Below are positions 9,171-19,789 of a stretch of DNA of 64,000 nt, one piece after another. Every line of letters begins with the position of its first letter. Within the stretch, counting starts at the first letter, position 1. The position numbers and the translations under genes were made by a program. The stretch is from Saussurea involucrata (Eukaryota; Streptophyta; Magnoliopsida; Asterales; Asteraceae), in NCBI GenBank assembly GCA_033807775.1, contig CM066312.1, positions 28,245,696 to 28,309,695 of the forward strand, in the 5' to 3' direction. A model generated the notes under the pieces. That model ran no database searches. It worked only from the letters and a program-made list of their open reading frames with translations, and was not told the DNA's origin.

Positions 9171-9995
9171 TGTTGGGTTTTGTTCAAAAAACCGATTTCT
9201 TTCAAGAAAACATTTGCAACGGAAGCTTTTAAAATGAACAACATTAAAGCAAGTTTAATACCCACCAAGGATCCATTTGCATGAAAACATGAAAGATTTA
9301 AAAAAATAAACAAGAAGATTTAGAAAGTACAACCTTTGTAGACTTTGAAGATGGTTAGTTGAAGAAGGCAAGAACTCAAAAAGAGTTCCTCTTTAGTTGT
9401 CCACCAACAAGTTCCAACACTATAGTATACTAGTACTTCTTCTTTGAGGATTGATGCAAAACCTTTTCAACTCCAAGAAATCAAAACTCTAAAAGAGTTG
9501 TTAAAATCAAAAGCACAAAACACACACACTAGGTGTGTGTGTTTGGCCGAAAAGAGGAGAGAGGAGGGAGAGAGAGAGCAAGTTCAAAGTGTGTCTCATT
9601 TTGGAAGACTTTTCTTCTTTTAATCTAAACCACAACTATTGTTGGTCCAATGAAAAGAGAGCCTCACATGCAAAATTACATTTGAAGTCCTTTTAGTTTA
9701 TAATTGTTAAAATCTTTATTTTAACAATTCAAAACTTGCTATATTTAATCCCTCCTCATATCTACTCGTTATTAAAATCATCATATTTTAATAAACTAGA
9801 TTTCCTTTTGCATCTTATATTAAAATTATATTTATTAATATAATTAATAATATTCATCAAGAAATAATATTTATCAAGAATCAAATTCTTATAAATATCA
9901 ATTTAGTGTCTACTTGTTGTTCGGTGTGACCCTATAGGATCATATATTACCGGTAATATTATTTTATAATTATTCTTGAGCACATTTAACCAACA
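9171..9995 (-). repeat. Copia 3' LTR (left copy, 825 bp)
   Basis: TGTTGGG...CCAACA with terminal inverted repeats TGTTGG/CCAACA; same length as the right copy. It contains ACACACAC/GTGTGTGT around TAG near 9522-9541, a strong inverted repeat, and an A/T-rich half. Confidence 0.96.
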
Positions 9996-10006
9996 ATCTC
10001 CCACTT
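9996..10006 (-). promoter_or_regulatory. Copia polypurine tract
   Basis: On the minus strand, GTGGGAGAT lies directly before the 3' LTR. It is the expected plus-strand primer. Confidence 0.85.
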
Positions 10007-10785
10007 GCTCAAGATTACATTATAGAATAATATAGACAGTGGTGGACGTCTAGCAACATTTCCCTGCCCCCAGTAATGTATGATGTTAAGTGCCATTCAA
10101 CAACATTCAATTCCCACAAGCTCATATCTTCAATTGATGTATAAGGTGTGGTATCAATATTTCCCTTTGTTTAGACATCATGTTGAACATGAGACATGGA
10201 TCACAATCATTCTCATTTATTGTTCAACTTTTGGTAAGGCGCCTTAGATGTCTTACTCTTAACATATTAAGAGAAACAAATTCCATCTTGACTACATACG
10301 CCTCTTATGCAGTTCATGTCTTGCCCAATAATGGTTTTTATAGCTGCCCCTTTTCAAGAACAACGGTTAACCATATTAAAACATAACACTCCCTACACTT
10401 GAGTCCCAAATATGCATCTTAGGTCGAAGGATACAAAGATACTACCTTCTATTCAATAATCCCTTATGACGACGATCCATGAAGTGATCTTGAAGCGGGT
10501 CAAGTCCAGTATTTGTTCCCTTAACAATCACCTATGAACTTGGTTGCAACACCTTGCCACTTTTATTTTTAAAAGTCAACCAATCCAATTTCTATTAGTC
10601 TTACTTCATAGTTGTTCCCACAACTATGATTGACTATGGACATTTAGAATAATCAATTTATTCAAGGATTTAAACATGCTAATATAGAACACAACGCGTA
10701 ATAAAATGATCATATCTAATATATATCTAATTGAATATAATACTTGTTGTTTTTCATTGTTCCAAAATCCAAATACTAAACCAAA
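10007..10785. other. Copia 3' non-coding region
   Basis: About 780 bases between the pol stop and the polypurine tract. I see no domain and no env-like frame; the short open frame at 10180-10386 is on the opposite strand and carries no recognisable motif. Confidence 0.6.
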
Positions 10786-13544
10786 TCAAATCCATTCACT
10801 AGAGTAACGAAGTCCTATAGCTCTAGCGTGATCCTCATGCTTAGCTGACGGAAGGGACTTCGTGAATGGATCTGCCAAGTTCTGATATGTATGAACTTTA
10901 CGAATACTAATTTCACCGCTTTCAACTTCATCACGTATGTAGTTGAATTTCCGACGAATGTGCCTGGTCCTTTTCTGTGACATGGCATCATTAGCTATGG
11001 CTATGGCACCCTCATTATCACAAAGGATTTCTAGGGGATCCTGAATGGTAGGAACTACCCCTAGACCTTCAATAAATTTCTTTATCCAAGCAGCTTCCTG
11101 TGCAGCCTGTGATGCTGCGATGTATTCTGACTCTGTAGTGGATTGTGCAACCACACTTTGCTTGGAACTCATCCAAGAAACTGCGCCTCCATTCATTATA
11201 AAGACAAAACCAGATTGTGACTTACAATCATCTCTGTCTGTCTGGAAGCTAGCATCAGTATAACATTTTATATTAAGGCTTTCTTCCTGACCTCCATAGA
11301 TAAGGAACATATCTTTGGTTCTCCGTAAGTACCTTAGAATGTTTTTCACAGCTATCCAATGACCTTCTCCCGGATCTTGTTGGTATCTACTCGTCATGCT
11401 CAAAGCATACGATACATCCGGTCTTGTGCATATCATAGCATACATGATAGATCCAATTGCCGAAGCATATGGAGTGCCATTCATTTTCTTTCGCTCAGCT
11501 TCTGTGCTAGGACATTGAGACTTGCTCAAAATGGTACCAGATGGCATCGGCAATGACCCTTTCTTAGAGTCCTGCATATTGAATATTTTCAAGATTTTGT
11601 CAATGTATGCATTTTGACTTAGTCCTATAAGTCTTCTTGATCTATCCCTGTAGATCTTTATACCAAGAATATAGGCTGCTTCACCTAGATCTTTCATTGA
11701 GAAACATTTCTCTAGCCAAGCCTTAACCCCTTTCATAGAAGGAATATCATTTCCAAAGATCAGTATGTCGTCCACATACAACATAAGGAATGTTACAATG
11801 CTCCCACTAGCTTTCTTGAAGACACATGGTTCATCTTCATTCTTAATGAAACCAAACTCTTTGATTTTCTCATTGAAACGAAGATTCCAACTTCGAGATG
11901 CTTCTTTTAGTCCATAAATGGATCTCTTAAGTTTACACACTTTATTAGGATACTTTGGATCGACAAAACCTTCAGGTTGAACCATATAGACATCTTCACT
12001 TAAGTGTCCATTTAGAAAAGCCGTTTTGACGTCCATTTGCCATATCTCATAGTCATAGTGTGCCGCTATGGCAAACAGTATTCTAATAGACTTGATCATG
12101 GCTACATGAGAGAAGGTTTCATCATAGTCAATACCATGAGTTTGAGTGAAACCTTTCGCCACAAGTCTTGCTTTATATGTGTGTAAATTTCCATCCATGT
12201 CGGTTTTCTTCTTGAAAACCCATTTACTTCCTACAGACTTGTTGTTTGGAGGAAGATCAACCAAGTCCCACACTTGATTAACATACATGGATTGCATCTC
12301 AGTTTTCATGGCTTCGAGCCAATGATCAGATTCAGAACCTGTCATGGCACTCTGGTAGTTGGTGGGTTCATCAGTATCCACCAAGAAGCAACATTCATCA
12401 TAAGATATGGAAAAACCATATCTTTCTGGTTCTTGTCGTACTCTACCAGATTTGCGAAACCTTTGTGTCTTATTTGTTTCCTGATCAACCATTTGTTCAG
12501 GTTCAACATTTTGTTGTTGAGTACTAGTGCCAACCTTAGTTGCATCAGCTAATGGTTCTTCCTCAAGTACCATTTGCCTACCTCCGGCTTCTTCCATTAG
12601 GAACTTAGTTTCCAGGAATTCAGCCTTTCGAGCAATAAAGACTTTATTCTCGGCGGGATTGTAGAAATAGTATCCTATACAATCTTTAGGATACCCTACA
12701 AAAATGCATTTAGTAGACCTGGGATCTAATTTGTTTGAAGCCTCTTGTCTCACATAAGCCTCACATCCCCACACCCTTAAATAGGATAAGGACGGAACTC
12801 TTCCATGCCAAATCTCATAAGGTGTCTTATCTACTTTCTTGGTTGGGGCCATATTTAAAATACGGGTAGCTGTAATTAAGGCGTAACTCCAAAATGATAA
12901 GGGAAGAGTACTCCTATATATCTTAGAGCGAACCATATCTAGTAAGGTTCGGTTTCTCCTCTCAGACACACCATTGTGTTGTGGTGTTCTAGGTGGAGTA
13001 AGTTGTGAGACAATCCCACGTGCTTCTAGATGATTTAGGAATTCATCACTTAGATATTCACCTCCTCTATCGGAACGAAGAGCTTTAATGGTTTTATTGA
13101 GTTGATTCTCAACTTCACTTTGAAACAATTTGAACATCTCAAATGCTTCATGTTTATGTTTCATTAAATAAACATAACCATATCGACTGAAGTCGTCAGT
13201 GAAGGTGATGAAGAATCTAGCACCATCTCTTGATATTGTTCTGAAAGGACCGCATACATCAGTATGTATGATACCTAACAGGTCTTTAGCTCTTTCACCA
13301 GAACTAGAGAAAGGGGCTTTAGTCATCTTTCCACATAGACAAGATTCACATATATCAAATGATTCTTTCTCATTTGCCTTCAAAATACCACTCTTTTGAA
13401 GTTGGGATATGCGTTTCTTGTTTATATGGCCAAGACGACAATGCCATAAATAAGAGTCGCTCAAATCATTCTTGAGTCTTTTGGTGCTAGCATGGTATAT
13501 AGAACTATCTTTTATGGAACCATCTAGTTTTACTTCATATATAC
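10786..13544 (-). pseudogene. Copia pol: GAG-pre-integrase, integrase, RT, RNase H
   Basis: Open throughout from the Ty3-2 junction (13544) to the stop at 10786; the first Met (13464) is not a true start, since the frame runs in from gag-protease. Domains by residue from 13464: GAG-pre-integrase with YLWHCRLGHINKKR (about 5-18) and CESCLCGK, integrase core with HTDVCGPF (about 67), LRSDRGGEY and the following Glu, RT (WVFKKKTDMDGNL, MDVKTAFLNG, YVDDILIFGND) and RNase H (CYTDASF, STTESEYIA, NEGAIAIA, TRHI). All catalytic motifs look intact, so only Ty3-2 and the gag stop disable the element. The order integrase before RT marks it as Ty1/copia. Confidence 0.95.
13540..13544. repeat. Target-site duplication of Ty3-2
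   Basis: TATAC here and at 18560-18564. Joining the two flanks restores the copia frame across the site. Confidence 0.94.
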
Positions 13545-13776
13545 TGTAATAACCAGGTATTTTATCTATCTTAAAATATTAAAATGTTATAAGTTTTTAT
13601 GTTAGTGTTTTATGGAATTAGAAGTTAAGGGGTAAGTTTTAATTTTATATTAAAGGTGTAGGGTTATGTTTTGCCAACTAGGGTAAGCTTGAGGTTTAAA
13701 TGGTCTTTTTGCCAAACTTATTACCCACAACCGCCTTAGACACTTCATGTACAAGATGAAGTCTCTTTGTTTTTAT

Positions 13777-13783
13777 TATATAG
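13777..13783 (+). promoter_or_regulatory. TATA box of the Ty3-2 LTR
   Basis: TATATAG about 230 bases into the LTR and just downstream of an inverted repeat; the same is at 17166-17172 in the 3' LTR. Transcription would start some 30 bases downstream, before the first donor-like site. Confidence 0.6.
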
Positions 13784-14147
13784 AGAAATATCTCCTTAGT
13801 GTGTTGTGTGTGTTACGTGAGAAAGAAAGAGAGAACGAGAGAGAGAGCCGTAGAAAGAAGAAGGAAGAAATTAAGAAGTTGCTGCTGTGATTCTAGGAAC
13901 AATCTGAAGTAATCAAGGTAAACAATCCATACCTTATTTGTGTTTTAATCCATTAAAGAGTTCTTGAGTTTAATAGATAAGTTCTAAGTGGGTTTTGGTT
14001 AGAAATGGATGTTTTGATGAATCTAAGCTTATGTTTAGGTCATGTTATTAGTCTTAAACATTCCTGCAAAGTTCCAGAAACATGCATAGTATAAATCTAC
14101 AAATTCTGGGTTTTTAAGATGAACAGTGGACTGAGATATTCATCGGA

Positions 14148-14422
14148 GTCGCAATAGACGACTGCGACATTCAACGAAGTTGCAACAGTTGGTTGCGACC
14201 TGGCATTGAAGTCGCAATGGTCGTTTGCGACTTGGCTTGGAATCGCAGTAGTTGGTTGTGATTCGAGTTTGGAATCGCAATAGAGGGTTGCGACTCCAGT
14301 GTGGAATCGCAATAGAGTGTTGCGACTCCAGGGTGGAATCGCAATAGAGGGTTGCGACTCCAGGGTGGAATCGCAATGGAGGGTTGCGACTTCAAGATGA
14401 AATCGCAATAGGAGATTGCGAT
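14148..14422 (+). repeat. Nine tandem TCGCAA...TTGCGA hairpins in Ty3-2 5' LTR
   Basis: Units of 21 bases at 14148, 14179, 14211, 14242, 14274, 14306, 14338, 14370 and 14402, spaced about 31-32 bases. Each has RTCGCAR or ATCGCA arms matched by TTGCGAY. The closing pair is G-C in some units (GTCGCA/TGCGAC) and A-T in others (ATCGCAAT/ATTGCGAT). The array sits in predicted intron 1. Frames on the minus strand look open here only because the repeat lacks stops. Confidence 0.85.
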
Positions 14423-14925
14423 TTGGGTACTGTTCATTGCGATTTGAGTTTAGAACTTCGTAAGTTTAAGTGTTAAAAGAGATATTTGGTATTTTATCTG
14501 ATTTCAGATTTTGTGAAGGATCGACATACGTGAATTATCTTGGAAGAGTTTTGTGATAAACACACGAGGTGAGTTTTACTTAAAAGTATTTTTACTGGAA
14601 AATATTATGTGAATAATAATTAATTGATGATTTGTATGAATATGTCATACGGGTGTGATTATAATATGTTAAGATATTTTAATTACGTGAAGTATTATAT
14701 GGGAATATAATACGTGGCCGGGCTTTGGACCGGTGTGTTAATTGGCTCGCAACCAATATTATGGCCATTGTGGAGGAATAAGGCGGATGAAAGGTATGTG
14801 AGGTACGAGTTTGAATTGGTATTTATATACGTGTAATACTTGAATTTACATAAATGATTTTGGATACAAAGGATTTACTTGAAAGGTCTTGCAATGATCG
14901 TGGGAAAGGACCGGAAGTAACTCAC

Positions 14926-14975
14926 TAGACCCGTTTGGTCTAACCCTCATTTTGTTTTCAAAAATATGTTTTCCA
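14926..14975 (+). promoter_or_regulatory. Branch-site hairpin and 3' splice-like site, Ty3-2 5' LTR
   Basis: TAGACC (14926-14931) pairs with GGTCTA (14937-14942) around CGTTT; CTAAC follows on the 3' arm and TTCCAG ends at 14975. The 3' LTR copy is at 18315-18331. Confidence 0.6.
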
Positions 14976-15172
14976 GGTTGAGGATCGGTGAAAGAAAGGG
15001 ATAAGAATAGGAAGCTTTTGATGAACGTTGATTAGGAGACTTTTATGTATTTTTGTAGTTTCGAGACCGAAGAGACCGTTTGTGATGTATTGTGTATTTT
15101 CTTTTATGAATGTAATTATGTTATGAAATATATGTTATTGTTGTATGTTTGGGGAAACCGGGTTGTTACAAA

Positions 15173-15185
15173 TGGTATCAGAGCC
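15173..15185 (+). promoter_or_regulatory. Ty3-2 primer-binding site (tRNA-iMet)
   Basis: TGGTATCAGAGCC two bases after the 5' LTR, as in Ty3-1. Confidence 0.95.
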
Positions 15186-15432
15186 CTAGTTTAAGAGATT
15201 TAGGTATTAGTATCTGTACCTAGACTTAAACTGCATGTGAAGTAGGATGTCCCTATTATTTTAGAACCTGGGGATGTTAAGTATAAAAAGGTAGAAGGAA
15301 CATCATGTAAGGTAATTTCAAATTACACCAGGCCAGTGTAATTATGATCTTACAGGTGCATGTATGAACTGGAATACCTTGTTATATGGGGTATGTGCTT
15401 ATATGTATATTAACTTTGTTTGAATCCACAGA

Positions 15433-16716
15433 ATGGCGAGTGGCACTAGACAAAGGAACCAGAGAGGAGGAAGGAATTCCGGTGGAGAGAATCCGCCAAT
15501 AGGAAGAGGGGGAAGAGGAAGAGATCGAGGTAGAGGCAGAACCGGCAGGGGAACTGGGGGTCGAACTGGAGGTAGAACACAACCGCAGGGTACAGAGTTT
15601 GTTACGCAGGATGATCTGATGGCTGAAATGAGAAGATTGCAGGATAATATCCAAGCTATGTTCGAACATAATCGTCATAATGAAACTGAAAGACTAAATC
15701 CAGGACATGAAATGGAGATACCACTTACCTCTACTAACTTACCAGTGATAAAAAGGTGCGACTATAAAATGTTCCTTAGTTGCAAGCCCCCTACATATTC
15801 CGGAGATCGGGACCCGATCAAAGCAATGAGATGGCTAAAAGAAATAGAAGCCATCTTCAAGACTTGTAAATGTGCTGAAGAAGACAAAGTACTTTATGGA
15901 GATGCGATGTTGAAAGGTGATGCTCTGTATTGGTGGGAGGCTCATATAGAATCAAGAGGAACAGATGTTTATACTACTTTTGCATGGGAGGAATTTGTGT
16001 TAGCTTTCACAACACATTTATGTCCTCAAGCAGCTATTAGACAACTGGAAGAGGAATTCATGAATCTACATCAGAGAAGTTTATCGGATAGAGATTACAC
16101 CGCCCTCTTTCTCGAGAAGTCTCGCTTTGCGAAGTACTATGTTGCCACGGAGGCGCTGAAGATGGAAAGGTTTATTTTTGGGTTAAATTCTGAAATCAGA
16201 AAGTTAGTGATTGCAACAGGACCTGATACCTTCTCAGCCGCAGTAAATGCCACGGAGAATGTGGAACAGGATATTAAGAGAGATACCAGTGATAAGAGTG
16301 CTGGGAAAAGAAAATCGGAAGAAATGACGCATGATTCAACGGAATACGAAATTCAAAGATTCGATAGTCGCATACCTTTTAGAGAAAATGAAAAACTATG
16401 TCTAAAGTGCAACCGCGTACATCAAGGAAATTGTTATGTTGATCCTAGAAGCTGTTACAAGTGTGGAAGGACGGGACATATTGCTAAGAATTGTCGCGCA
16501 AATCGATTCTGTTTTGTTTGCAATTCCCTTGATCATATTCAGTCAGAATGTCCACAGTGGAAAGCACGTCAGGGTAGTACAACAACGAGATTAACAGAAG
16601 TTGAATCAGGAAAGGTACAAGGGTCTGAAGCACCGAGAGTTCAAGGCCGCGTTTTTCAGATGACGGAACAAGAGGTGGAAGAAAGTCCTGATGAGGTTAC
16701 AGGTATATTTCTATAA
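15433..16716 (+). CDS. Ty3-2 Gag (427 aa, intact)
   Basis: Structural protein of the virus-like particle. The start ATG at 15433 (MASGTRQRNQRGGRN) lies two bases after a CCACAG acceptor-like site and corresponds to 3858 in Ty3-1. Order: Gly/Arg-rich N-terminus (about 1-60), gag domain (about 110-245; CKPPTYSGDRDP, WWEAHIESRG, SRFAKYYVATEA), three zinc knuckles (CLKCNRVHQGNC atypical; CYKCGRTGHIAKNC and CFVCNSLDHIQSEC canonical), then a tail ending GIFL and a stop. No stop or frameshift interrupts it although pol is gone, which suggests gag itself has been maintained. Ty3-3 gag ends at the same position. Confidence 0.9.
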   Translation: MASGTRQRNQRGGRNSGGENPPIGRGGRGRDRGRGRTGRGTGGRTGGRTQPQGTEFVTQDDLMAEMRRLQDNIQAMFEHNRHNETERLNPGHEMEIPLTSTNLPVIKRCDYKMFLSCKPPTYSGDRDPIKAMRWLKEIEAIFKTCKCAEEDKVLYGDAMLKGDALYWWEAHIESRGTDVYTTFAWEEFVLAFTTHLCPQAAIRQLEEEFMNLHQRSLSDRDYTALFLEKSRFAKYYVATEALKMERFIFGLNSEIRKLVIATGPDTFSAAVNATENVEQDIKRDTSDKSAGKRKSEEMTHDSTEYEIQRFDSRIPFRENEKLCLKCNRVHQGNCYVDPRSCYKCGRTGHIAKNCRANRFCFVCNSLDHIQSECPQWKARQGSTTTRLTEVESGKVQGSEAPRVQGRVFQMTEQEVEESPDEVTGIFL

Positions 16717-16897
16717 ACTCTATACGTGCTAAAGTGTTATATGACTTCGGTACGAAGTGGTTCTTGGTATTTTTGTACTTTTGTTACTTATTCGTGTTAG
16801 AGGTATAGATAGAGACAGAGTGTCTATTCAGTTAGTTCTATAGTTTTGATGAATTTCTAAGTAGTAATCATAAGTATTCTTACCTTTTAGCTTGATC
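16717..16897 (+). pseudogene. Protease remnant and short non-coding tail of Ty3-2
   Basis: A few codons of the protease start remain in another phase (INSIRAKVLYDFG), with DFG where the catalytic DSG is expected, then about 130 bases I cannot assign. The deletion of the rest of pol lies here. Confidence 0.7.
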
Positions 16898-16933
16898 GAA
16901 TTCCGGGACAGAATTCTTTTAAGGGGAAGATGT
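16898..16933 (+). promoter_or_regulatory. Ty3-2 pre-PPT hairpin and polypurine tract
   Basis: GAATTC...GAATTC arms around CGGGACA (16898-16916), then AAGGGGAAGATGT to the LTR at 16934. Confidence 0.8.
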
Positions 16934-18559
16934 TGTAATAACCAGGTATTTTATCTATCTTAAAATATTAAAATGTTATAAGTTTTTATGTTAGTGTTTT
17001 ATGGAATTAGAAGTTAAGGGGTAAGTTTTAATTTTATATTAAAGGTGTAGGGTTATTTTTTGCCAACTAGGGTAAGCTTGAGGTTTAAATGGTCTTTTTG
17101 CCAAACTTATTACCCACAACCGCCTTAGACACTTCATGTACAAGATGAAGTCTCTTTGTTTTTATTATATAGAGAAATATCTCCTTAGTGTGTTGTGTGT
17201 GTTACGTGAGAAAGAAAGAGAGAACGAGAGAGAGAGCCGTAGAAAGAAGAAGGAAGAAATTAAGAAGTTGCTGCTGTGATTCTAGGAACACTCTGAAGTA
17301 ATCATGGTAAACAATCCATACCTTATTTGTGTTTTAATCCATTAAAGAGTTCTTGAGTTTAATAGATAAGTTCTAAGTGGGTTGTGGTTAGAAATGGATG
17401 TTTTGATGAATCTAAGCTTATGTTTAGGTCATGTTATTAGTCTTAAACATTCCTGCAAAGTTCCAGAAACATGCATAGTATAAATCTACAAATTCTGGGT
17501 TTTTAAGATGAACAGTGGACTGAGATATTCATCGGAGTCGCAATAGACGACTGCGACATTCAACGAAGTCGCAACAGTTGGTTGCGACTTGGCATTGAAG
17601 TCGCAATGGTCGTTTGCGACTTGGCTTGGAATCGCAGTAGTTGGTTGCGATTCGAGTTTGGAATCGCAATAGAGGGTTGCGACTCCAGGGTGGAATCGCA
17701 ATAGAGGGTTGCGACTCCAGGGTGGAATCGCAATAGAGGATTGCGACTCCAGGGTGGAATCGCAATGGAGGGTTGCGACTTCAAGATGAAATCGCAATAG
17801 GAGATTGCGATTTGGGTACTGTTCATTGCGATTTGAGTTTAGAATTTCGTAAGTTTAAGTGTTAAAAGAGATATTTGGTATTTTATCTGATTTCAGATTT
17901 TGTGAAGGATCGACATACGTGAATTATCTTGGAAGAGTTTTGTGATAAACACACGAGGTGAGTTTTACTTAAAAGTATTTTTACTGGAAAATATTATGTG
18001 AATAATAATTAATTGATGATTTGTATGAATATGTCATACGGGTGTGATTATAATATGTTAAGATATTTTAATTACGTGAAGTATTATATGGGAATATAAT
18101 ACGTGGCCGGGCTTTGGACCGGTGTGTTAATTGGCTCGCAACCAATATTATGGCCATTGTGGAGGAATAAGGCGGATGAAAGGTATGTGAGGTACGAGTT
18201 TGAATTGGTATTTATATACGTGTAATACTTGAATTTACATAAATGATTTTGGATACAAAGGATTTACTTGAAAGGTCTTGCAATGATCGTGGGAAAGGAC
18301 CGGAACTAACTCACTAGACCCGTTTGGTCTAACCCTCATTTTGTTTTCAAAAATATGTTTTCCAGGTTGAGGATCGGTGAAAGAAAGGGATAAGAATAGG
18401 AAGCTTTTGATGAACGTTGATTAGGAGACTTTTATGTATTTTTGTAGTTTCGAGACCGAAGAGACCGTTTGTGATGTATTGTGTATTTTCTTTTATGAAT
18501 GTAATTATGTTATGAAATATATGTTATTGTTGTATGTTTGGGGAAACCGGGTTGTTACA
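16934..18559 (+). repeat. Ty3-2 3' LTR (1626 bp)
   Basis: Same length as the 5' LTR with roughly a dozen differences by eye. The hairpin array is at 17537-17811; one unit whose 5' LTR copy has a mismatch (TTGTGAT) is fully paired here (TTGCGAT). The first donor context reads CATG|GTAAAC instead of CAAG|GTAAAC. Confidence 0.95.
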
Positions 18560-18564
18560 TATAC

Positions 18565-19789
18565 CATTTAGAGGTCTAGCCTCGAAATAGAACATATCAT
18601 TTTTGTAAGCATGAATAACATCGTCATTAAAACGATAAGTAAAACCAGATTGTTTTAAACGAGCAACTGAAATAATATTCCTGGTCAAGCCAGGGACATA
18701 ACACACATTGTTTAGTGTCAAATACAGGCCATTAGGTAAACGTAAATCGTAATCTCCTAAAGCTTGAGCTTCAACTCTTGCTCCATTTCCAACGTGGAGT
18801 ACGATTTCACCTGTCTTCAGTTGCTTACTTCTTCTGAACCCCTGTAACATATTACATATGTGAGTTCCACACCCAGTATCAAATACCCAAGTGTTAGGTG
18901 AAAAAGTAAATAGATCTATTTCTATCACATAGATACCTGAAGTGCCTTCGCCGGCCTTCTTCTTCTTCAACTCCGCAAGGTACGTAGGACAGTTCCTTTT
19001 CCAGTGACCAACCACACCACATTCAAAACATGCGTCTTCTTTGGCCACCTTCTCCTTCTTTTTAGTTGGTGGAGTTCGGGTAACTTTCTTGCCCTTGCCT
19101 TTCACAAACTTAGCCTTGGAGTTAGTAGTTTTGGGTTTCTTGGTTTTGCCTTCCCGAATCATGAGCACATGAGGGGTTTTCTTTGGGAGATTCTTATCAG
19201 CAGTTTTGAGCATCTGATGCAGCTCTGAGATGGGTTTCTCCCAACCATTCATGTTGTAGTTCATGATGAAGGGGTCATAGGATTTGGGTAAAGAATTCAG
19301 AATAATATCCGTAGCCAAATCTGTTGGATATTTAGAGCCAAGACGCTCCAAATGATCCAAGTGACCTTTCATCATGAGTACGTGATTGCTCACATTTCCT
19401 CCATCCTCCATCTTGCATGCATGTAACGATCGAACTGTTTCGTATCGTTCAGTGCGGGCTTGTTGCTGGAACATATCTTTTAGCTGATTGATCATGTCAA
19501 ATGCCGTGTGATTCTCGAAAATCTCTTGGAGTTCGGGAATCATTGTGGCTAGCATGAGGCTCGATACTTATATCGAATCATCCACATGTTTTGACCATTC
19601 AGCGTGAGGAGCCCTAGGAGTAACGGGAGGCTCATCGGGAATAGGGGTATCCAACACATACAACTTCTTTTCCGGCCTAAGAACAATTCTTAAATTTCGG
19701 CGCCAGATTAGGAAGTTGGTGTGGTTAAGTTTTTCCTTTTCTAGGAGAGATCGAAGGTAATTGGTATGGTGGTTCGCATTAGTTGCCAT
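18565..19789 (-). pseudogene. Copia gag and protease
   Basis: Start ATG at 19787-19789 (MATNANHHTNYLRSLLE). Copia gag domain: KLNHTNFLIWRRNLRIVL, then a TAA at 19568-19570 after WSKHVDDSI, after which the same frame continues (MLATMIPELQEIF, MKGHLDHLERLG, LPKSYDPFIMNYNM). A CCHC knuckle CFECGVVGHWKRNC follows, then protease WVFDTGCGTHICN (DTG active site). The frame ends at the Ty3-2 insertion and continues at 13544. A single stop therefore separates the first 73 codons from the rest; leaky reading or a recent mutation would both fit. Confidence 0.92.

Larger units (their letters stand above)
13545..15170 (+). repeat. Ty3-2 5' LTR (1626 bp)
   Basis: TGTAATAACC...GGTTGTTACA. Features: U3 inverted repeat ACTTCAT/ATGAAGT (13742-13762), TATATAG at 13777-13783, GA-rich exon-like stretch, donor-like CAAG|GTAAAC at 13918, acceptor-like TTTCAG at 14507, donor CGAG|GTGAGT at 14569, acceptor TTCCAG at 14975. 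It contains the TCGCAA hairpin array at 14148-14422. Confidence 0.95.
13545..18559 (+). mobile_element. Ty3-2: gag-only non-autonomous Ty3/gypsy element
   Basis: A 5.0-kb element with 1626-bp LTRs on both sides, a tRNA-Met primer site, an uninterrupted gag (15433-16716), a short protease remnant, a pre-PPT hairpin and a polypurine tract. RT, RNase H, integrase and chromodomain are absent. It must rely on enzymes from a relative such as an intact copy of the Ty3-1 family. It lies within copia pol, so it is the youngest layer here. Confidence 0.95.

Noticed and set aside
14097..14437. Three overlapping open frames on the minus strand in the Ty3-2 LTR (and 17486-17826, 23606-23809)
   Set aside because: They are open in several phases because the TCGCAA hairpin repeat lacks stop codons; no start context, no known domain.
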